DNA of 64,000 nucleotides from Fodinicurvata sediminis DSM 21159 (GTDB taxonomy: Bacteria > Pseudomonadota > Alphaproteobacteria > Kiloniellales > DSM-21159), in assembly GCF_000420625.1 (NCBI RefSeq), contig NZ_ATVH01000013.1, positions 310,001-374,000 on the forward strand, read 5' to 3'. Below are positions 61,337 to 64,000 of the stretch, piece after piece (positions within the stretch are counted from its first letter, which is position 1; each line of letters starts with the position of its first letter). Position numbers and translations under genes: made by a program. The notes under the pieces are model-generated. The model saw only the letters and a program-made list of their open reading frames with translations, was not told the DNA's origin and did not search any database.

Positions 61337-61945
61337 ATGTCCCGTCGCGGAAAAACGGGCCTTAGCCGTGAGGAGGCACGCCTCTGGCAGCATGTGGTGC
61401 GGGATGCGCATCCCCTGCCCGAGCGTATGCGCCTGAAGGGCTCCACGGCCACCACGCTTTCCGATGACACGGCCGAGCAGGAGACCTCTTCACCCCGTGA
61501 GAAACAGGCGGCGGCGAAGAAGGTCTCGAATCCCCCGCCGCGCAAGGTCAGCCGCGCAGCTCCAAACACGCGCACAGAACTGTCGCATGGCGCGGTTGCC
61601 GGTCTCGATCGCCGCTCAGCCGAGCGCATGCGTCGTGGAAAAATGTCCATTGACGCGCGCCTGGATCTGCATGGCCTGGGTCAACAGGATGCGCACAGCC
61701 AGTTGGACAGCTTCCTGGCACGCGCCCAGGCCCAGGGACTGCGGTGTGTTCTTGTCATTACCGGCAAGGGGCGTTTCAGTGAAGAGGGTGGCATCTTGCG
61801 TAAACAGGTGCCGAAATGGCTAAATCTACCCACCAATCGGGAGAAGGTTCTGGCCTTCGATTATGCGCGTCCACAACATGGGGGCTCGGGGGCGCTCTAC
61901 ATCCTGTTGCGCCGACAGCGCGAAAATCGGGAGACGGCCAGATGA
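61337..61945 (+). CDS. Smr-domain protein
   Basis: A 202-residue protein with a charged, disordered N-terminal half and a C-terminal Smr (small MutS-related) domain. DARLDLHGLGQQDA carries the LDLHG motif, ITGKGRFSEEGG the TGKG motif, and QHGGSGALYILLRR the third motif. Smr domains are endonucleases or nucleic-acid binders. It follows lutC by six bases and overlaps the next gene by four. In relatives smr usually directly follows mltA. Confidence 0.87.
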   Translation: MSRRGKTGLSREEARLWQHVVRDAHPLPERMRLKGSTATTLSDDTAEQETSSPREKQAAAKKVSNPPPRKVSRAAPNTRTELSHGAVAGLDRRSAERMRRGKMSIDARLDLHGLGQQDAHSQLDSFLARAQAQGLRCVLVITGKGRFSEEGGILRKQVPKWLNLPTNREKVLAFDYARPQHGGSGALYILLRRQRENRETAR

Positions 61946-62343
61946 CCCCTTTCGGAGCCGAATTGCGGAGAATCAGGGCCGAACGAGGCTTGACCCTCAA
62001 GGAAATGGCGGCGGGCCTGGAGGTTTCACCCGCCTATCTCTCGGCGCTGGAACACGGCCACAGGGGGCGACCAAGCCTGCATTTCGTTCATGCAGTCTGT
62101 CAGTATCTTGGTATCATCTGGGATGAGGCAGAGGCGCTCGAACGCCTGGCAGCCTTGTCGCATCCACGTGTGACCATAGATACAGCGGGCCTTTCCCCTG
62201 CCGCCACGGAGCTGGCAAACCGCTTGTCAGAGACGGTTTCAACCTTGCCGCAGGAGCGTATAGACGCCCTGCTTTCCGTCATGCAGGAGGCAGAGGAAAC
62301 AGCACAGGCCCGCTTGGACGCCGGATCTCAGGAGTCCAACTGA
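61942..62343 (+). CDS. XRE-family helix-turn-helix regulator
   Basis: A 133-residue protein with an N-terminal HTH domain: FGAELRRIRAERGLTLKEMA, then GLEVSPAYLSALEHG, as in Cro/C1-type regulators. The C-terminal half is helical and may dimerise. It begins in the smr stop (ATGA) and its 3' end overlaps the convergent osmC-family gene by 16 bp. Targets unknown. Confidence 0.88.
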   Translation: MTPFGAELRRIRAERGLTLKEMAAGLEVSPAYLSALEHGHRGRPSLHFVHAVCQYLGIIWDEAEALERLAALSHPRVTIDTAGLSPAATELANRLSETVSTLPQERIDALLSVMQEAEETAQARLDAGSQESN

Positions 62344-62756
62344 CTGGCCAGCGTGATCTCGGCGTTCATCAGCTTGGAGACAGGGCAGCCGGTCTTGGCA
62401 CGCTCTGCAGCTGCGTCGAAGTCTGCTTGGCTGGCGCCCGGAACCTTGGCTTTGACATCCAGATGAATCTTGGTGATAGCAAAACCGCCTTCGACCTGGT
62501 CCAGCGTGACAGAGGCCCGTGTTTCGACGCTTTCCGGGGACATGCCGTCACCAGCCAGTTCGTTGGACAGCGCCATCGAATAGCACCCTGCATGCGCAGC
62601 TGCGATCAGTTCCTCTGGGTTGGTTCCCTTGCCATCCTCGAAGCGTGTGGCGAAGGAATAGGCACTCTTATCAAGGACGCCGCTATCACTGGAGATACGG
62701 CCATTGCCGCCCTTGAGATCTCCATTCCAGATGGCGGATGCGTTTCTGCTTTTCAT
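62328..62756 (-). CDS. OsmC-family peroxiredoxin-like protein
   Basis: A 142-residue OsmC/Ohr-family protein that reduces organic hydroperoxides. The two redox cysteines are Cys58 in AAAHAGCYSMALSNEL and Cys124 in AKTGCPVSKLM, and NPEELIAAAHAG is the conserved lead-in. It is closer to the OsmC than the Ohr branch. A repeat-rich AT patch lies upstream. Confidence 0.92.
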   Translation of the reverse strand: MKSRNASAIWNGDLKGGNGRISSDSGVLDKSAYSFATRFEDGKGTNPEELIAAAHAGCYSMALSNELAGDGMSPESVETRASVTLDQVEGGFAITKIHLDVKAKVPGASQADFDAAAERAKTGCPVSKLMNAEITLASQLDS

Positions 62757-62824
62757 GAACAGGTTCCCTTCTCTTTATCCGTTTGCAAGACAGATGTGGG
62801 GCAGACAGCGCCCTGTGTCCAGAG

Positions 62825-62851
62825 AAAAGATGTATATACTGTATATCTTTT
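62825..62851. repeat. AT-rich inverted and direct repeats between osmC-family gene and dnaJ
   Basis: AAAAGAT (62825-62831) and ATCTTTT (62845-62851) form a 7-bp inverted repeat, and GTATAT occurs twice inside (62832-62837 and 62841-62846). It could be an operator for the osmC gene or the dnaJ terminator. Confidence 0.4.
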
Positions 62852-62859
62852 AACCTGCC

Positions 62860-64000
62860 TCAATCCCTCAGATCTTCGAAGAATTCCTTCACGCGCGAGA
62901 AGAAGCCATGGCTTTCTGGATGATGGCGGTCGCTGTCCTCGCCTGACTCTTCCCGAAACTCTTCCAGTAGCTCGCGCTGACGCTTGGTCAGGTTGACCGG
63001 AACCTCGACGGAAACCTGTATATAGAGGTCGCCCTTGGCATTGGAGCGCAGGACCGGCATGCCCTTGCCCTTCATACGGAACTGGGTTCCTGACTGTGTA
63101 CCGGCCGGTACGCTCAGCTTCGCCCGTCCACCATTCATGGTCGGAACCTCGATCTCGCCACCCAGGGCGGCCGTGGTCATGGGCACGGGCACGCGGCAGA
63201 AGAGATTCGCCCCATCGCGCTGGAAAAAACGGTGCGGCTTGAGAGAGAGGAAGATGTAGAGATCGCCCGGCGGCGCACCGCGCAAGCCAGCCTCGCCCTC
63301 GTTGGCCAGGCGGATGCGGGTGCCGTCCTCGACACCGGCGGGAATGTTGACCTGAAGGGTCTTTTCCTGCTGCTGTCGGCCGACGCCGTCACAGTCATCG
63401 CAGGGGTCCTCGATCACCTTGCCCTGGCCATGACAGCTTGGGCAGGCACGCTCGATGGTGAAGAAACCCTGCTGCATGCGCACGCGGCCACGGCTGCCAC
63501 AGGTCGGACAGGTAACCGGTTTCGAGCCCGGTTGCGCTCCCGAGCCTTCACAGGTCTCGCAACTGACCCAGGTGGGGATGTGGATCTGGGTGTCCTTGCC
63601 GTTGAAGGCATCTTCCAGAGTGATTTCCAGGTCATAGCGCAGGTCTGCGCCATGCGGGGCACCGCCGCCGCGGCGGCCACCGCCCATCATGTCGCCGAAC
63701 ATCTCGTCGAAGATGTCGGCAAAACCCTCGAAACCACCGAAACCGCCCCCACCACCGGGACGACGGCCGCCGCCCTGCTCGAATGCGGCATGCCCGAAAC
63801 GGTCATAGGTGGCGCGGCTGTCCGCGTCTTTCAGGACCTCATAGGCCTCGCTGGCTTCCTTGAACTTGACCTCCGCATCACTGTCCCCCGGATTGCGGTC
63901 CGGGTGATACTTCATGGCCAGTTTGCGGTAGGCCTTCTTTATCTCGTCGTCGCCAGCGTCACGACTGACGCCCAGGATTTCATAATAATCACGTTTTGCC
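62860..64000 (-). CDS. dnaJ: Molecular chaperone DnaJ (5' partial)
   Basis: Hsp40 co-chaperone that stimulates DnaK. The J domain ([20 protein letters not shown]) with HPD in [11 protein letters not shown] is followed by a Gly-rich linker and four zinc-finger repeats: [24 protein letters not shown] and CDDCDGVG. The frame is open to the window end; the preceding residues AKRDYYE suggest only the start codon is cut. C-terminal substrate domains are complete. dnaK is not in the window. Confidence 0.96.
   Translation of the reverse strand, partial: AKRDYYEILGVSRDAGDDEIKKAYRKLAMKYHPDRNPGDSDAEVKFKEASEAYEVLKDADSRATYDRFGHAAFEQGGGRRPGGGGGFGGFEGFADIFDEMFGDMMGGGRRGGGAPHGADLRYDLEITLEDAFNGKDTQIHIPTWVSCETCEGSGAQPGSKPVTCPTCGSRGRVRMQQGFFTIERACPSCHGQGKVIEDPCDDCDGVGRQQQEKTLQVNIPAGVEDGTRIRLANEGEAGLRGAPPGDLYIFLSLKPHRFFQRDGANLFCRVPVPMTTAALGGEIEVPTMNGGRAKLSVPAGTQSGTQFRMKGKGMPVLRSNAKGDLYIQVSVEVPVNLTKRQRELLEEFREESGEDSDRHHPESHGFFSRVKEFFEDLRD

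Overview
This is a GC-rich chromosomal window from an alphaproteobacterium, probably Rhodospirillales-like. The assignment rests on gene families and gene order: hemE/hemH/hemJ/rho beside ppsR-maf-aroE-coaE-dnaQ-secB, the mnmE-mnmG-rsmG-parA-parB block, sdhCDAB, a TimA-like Tim44-domain protein beside fxsA and mltA, and a DUF3576 lipoprotein upstream of leuS. No similarity search was run, so a genus is not claimed. The DNA is densely coding. I see no rRNA, tRNA, insertion sequence, prophage or CRISPR array.

Left third (1-31 kb): an Atm1-type ABC exporter cut by the window edge, meaB coupled to an MFS transporter, an aminotransferase, a FUSC membrane protein, YciB, a FOXRED1-like FAD oxidoreductase, a large MscS-type channel, zapE, the succinate dehydrogenase operon, a small DUF6494 gene, accA, secA divergent from a periplasmic parvulin, argJ-mutT, a PaiB-like protein, recX, two ABC-2 permeases without an ATPase, argD-argF-hslO, and three predicted lipoproteins of which one is DUF3576.

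Middle (31-47 kb): leuS-lptE-holA runs towards a minus-strand block of mnmE, mnmG, rsmG, parA and parB. That block carries three parS centromere sites, two exact and one with a single mismatch; two lie inside rsmG. Then come a nitroreductase, a DUF6489 protein, a DUF255 thioredoxin-like protein, a dienelactone hydrolase and a quinone oxidoreductase.

Right third (46-64 kb): rho, hemJ, hemH and hemE on the minus strand face ppsR, maf, aroE, coaE and dnaQ on the plus strand. The 436-bp gap between hemE and ppsR is the only long gene-free stretch. It is AT-rich in part, with near-consensus DnaA boxes and GANTC sites, and its position matches the Caulobacter chromosome origin, so I call it a putative oriC. 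With ParA, ParB and parS about 11-13 kb away, the window looks like the origin and segregation region of the chromosome. Beyond it lie secB, fxsA, timA-like and mltA, a lutABC lactate-oxidation operon between mltA and smr, an XRE regulator, an OsmC-family protein and dnaJ, which is cut at the window edge.

Most genes are housekeeping: tRNA modification and charging, haem and arginine synthesis, protein export and folding, the TCA cycle and replication. I did not find a convincing new defence or mobile system. The points most worth following are the putative oriC, the parS sites built into rsmG codons, the lut insertion, the permease pair without an ATPase and the FOXRED1-like protein.
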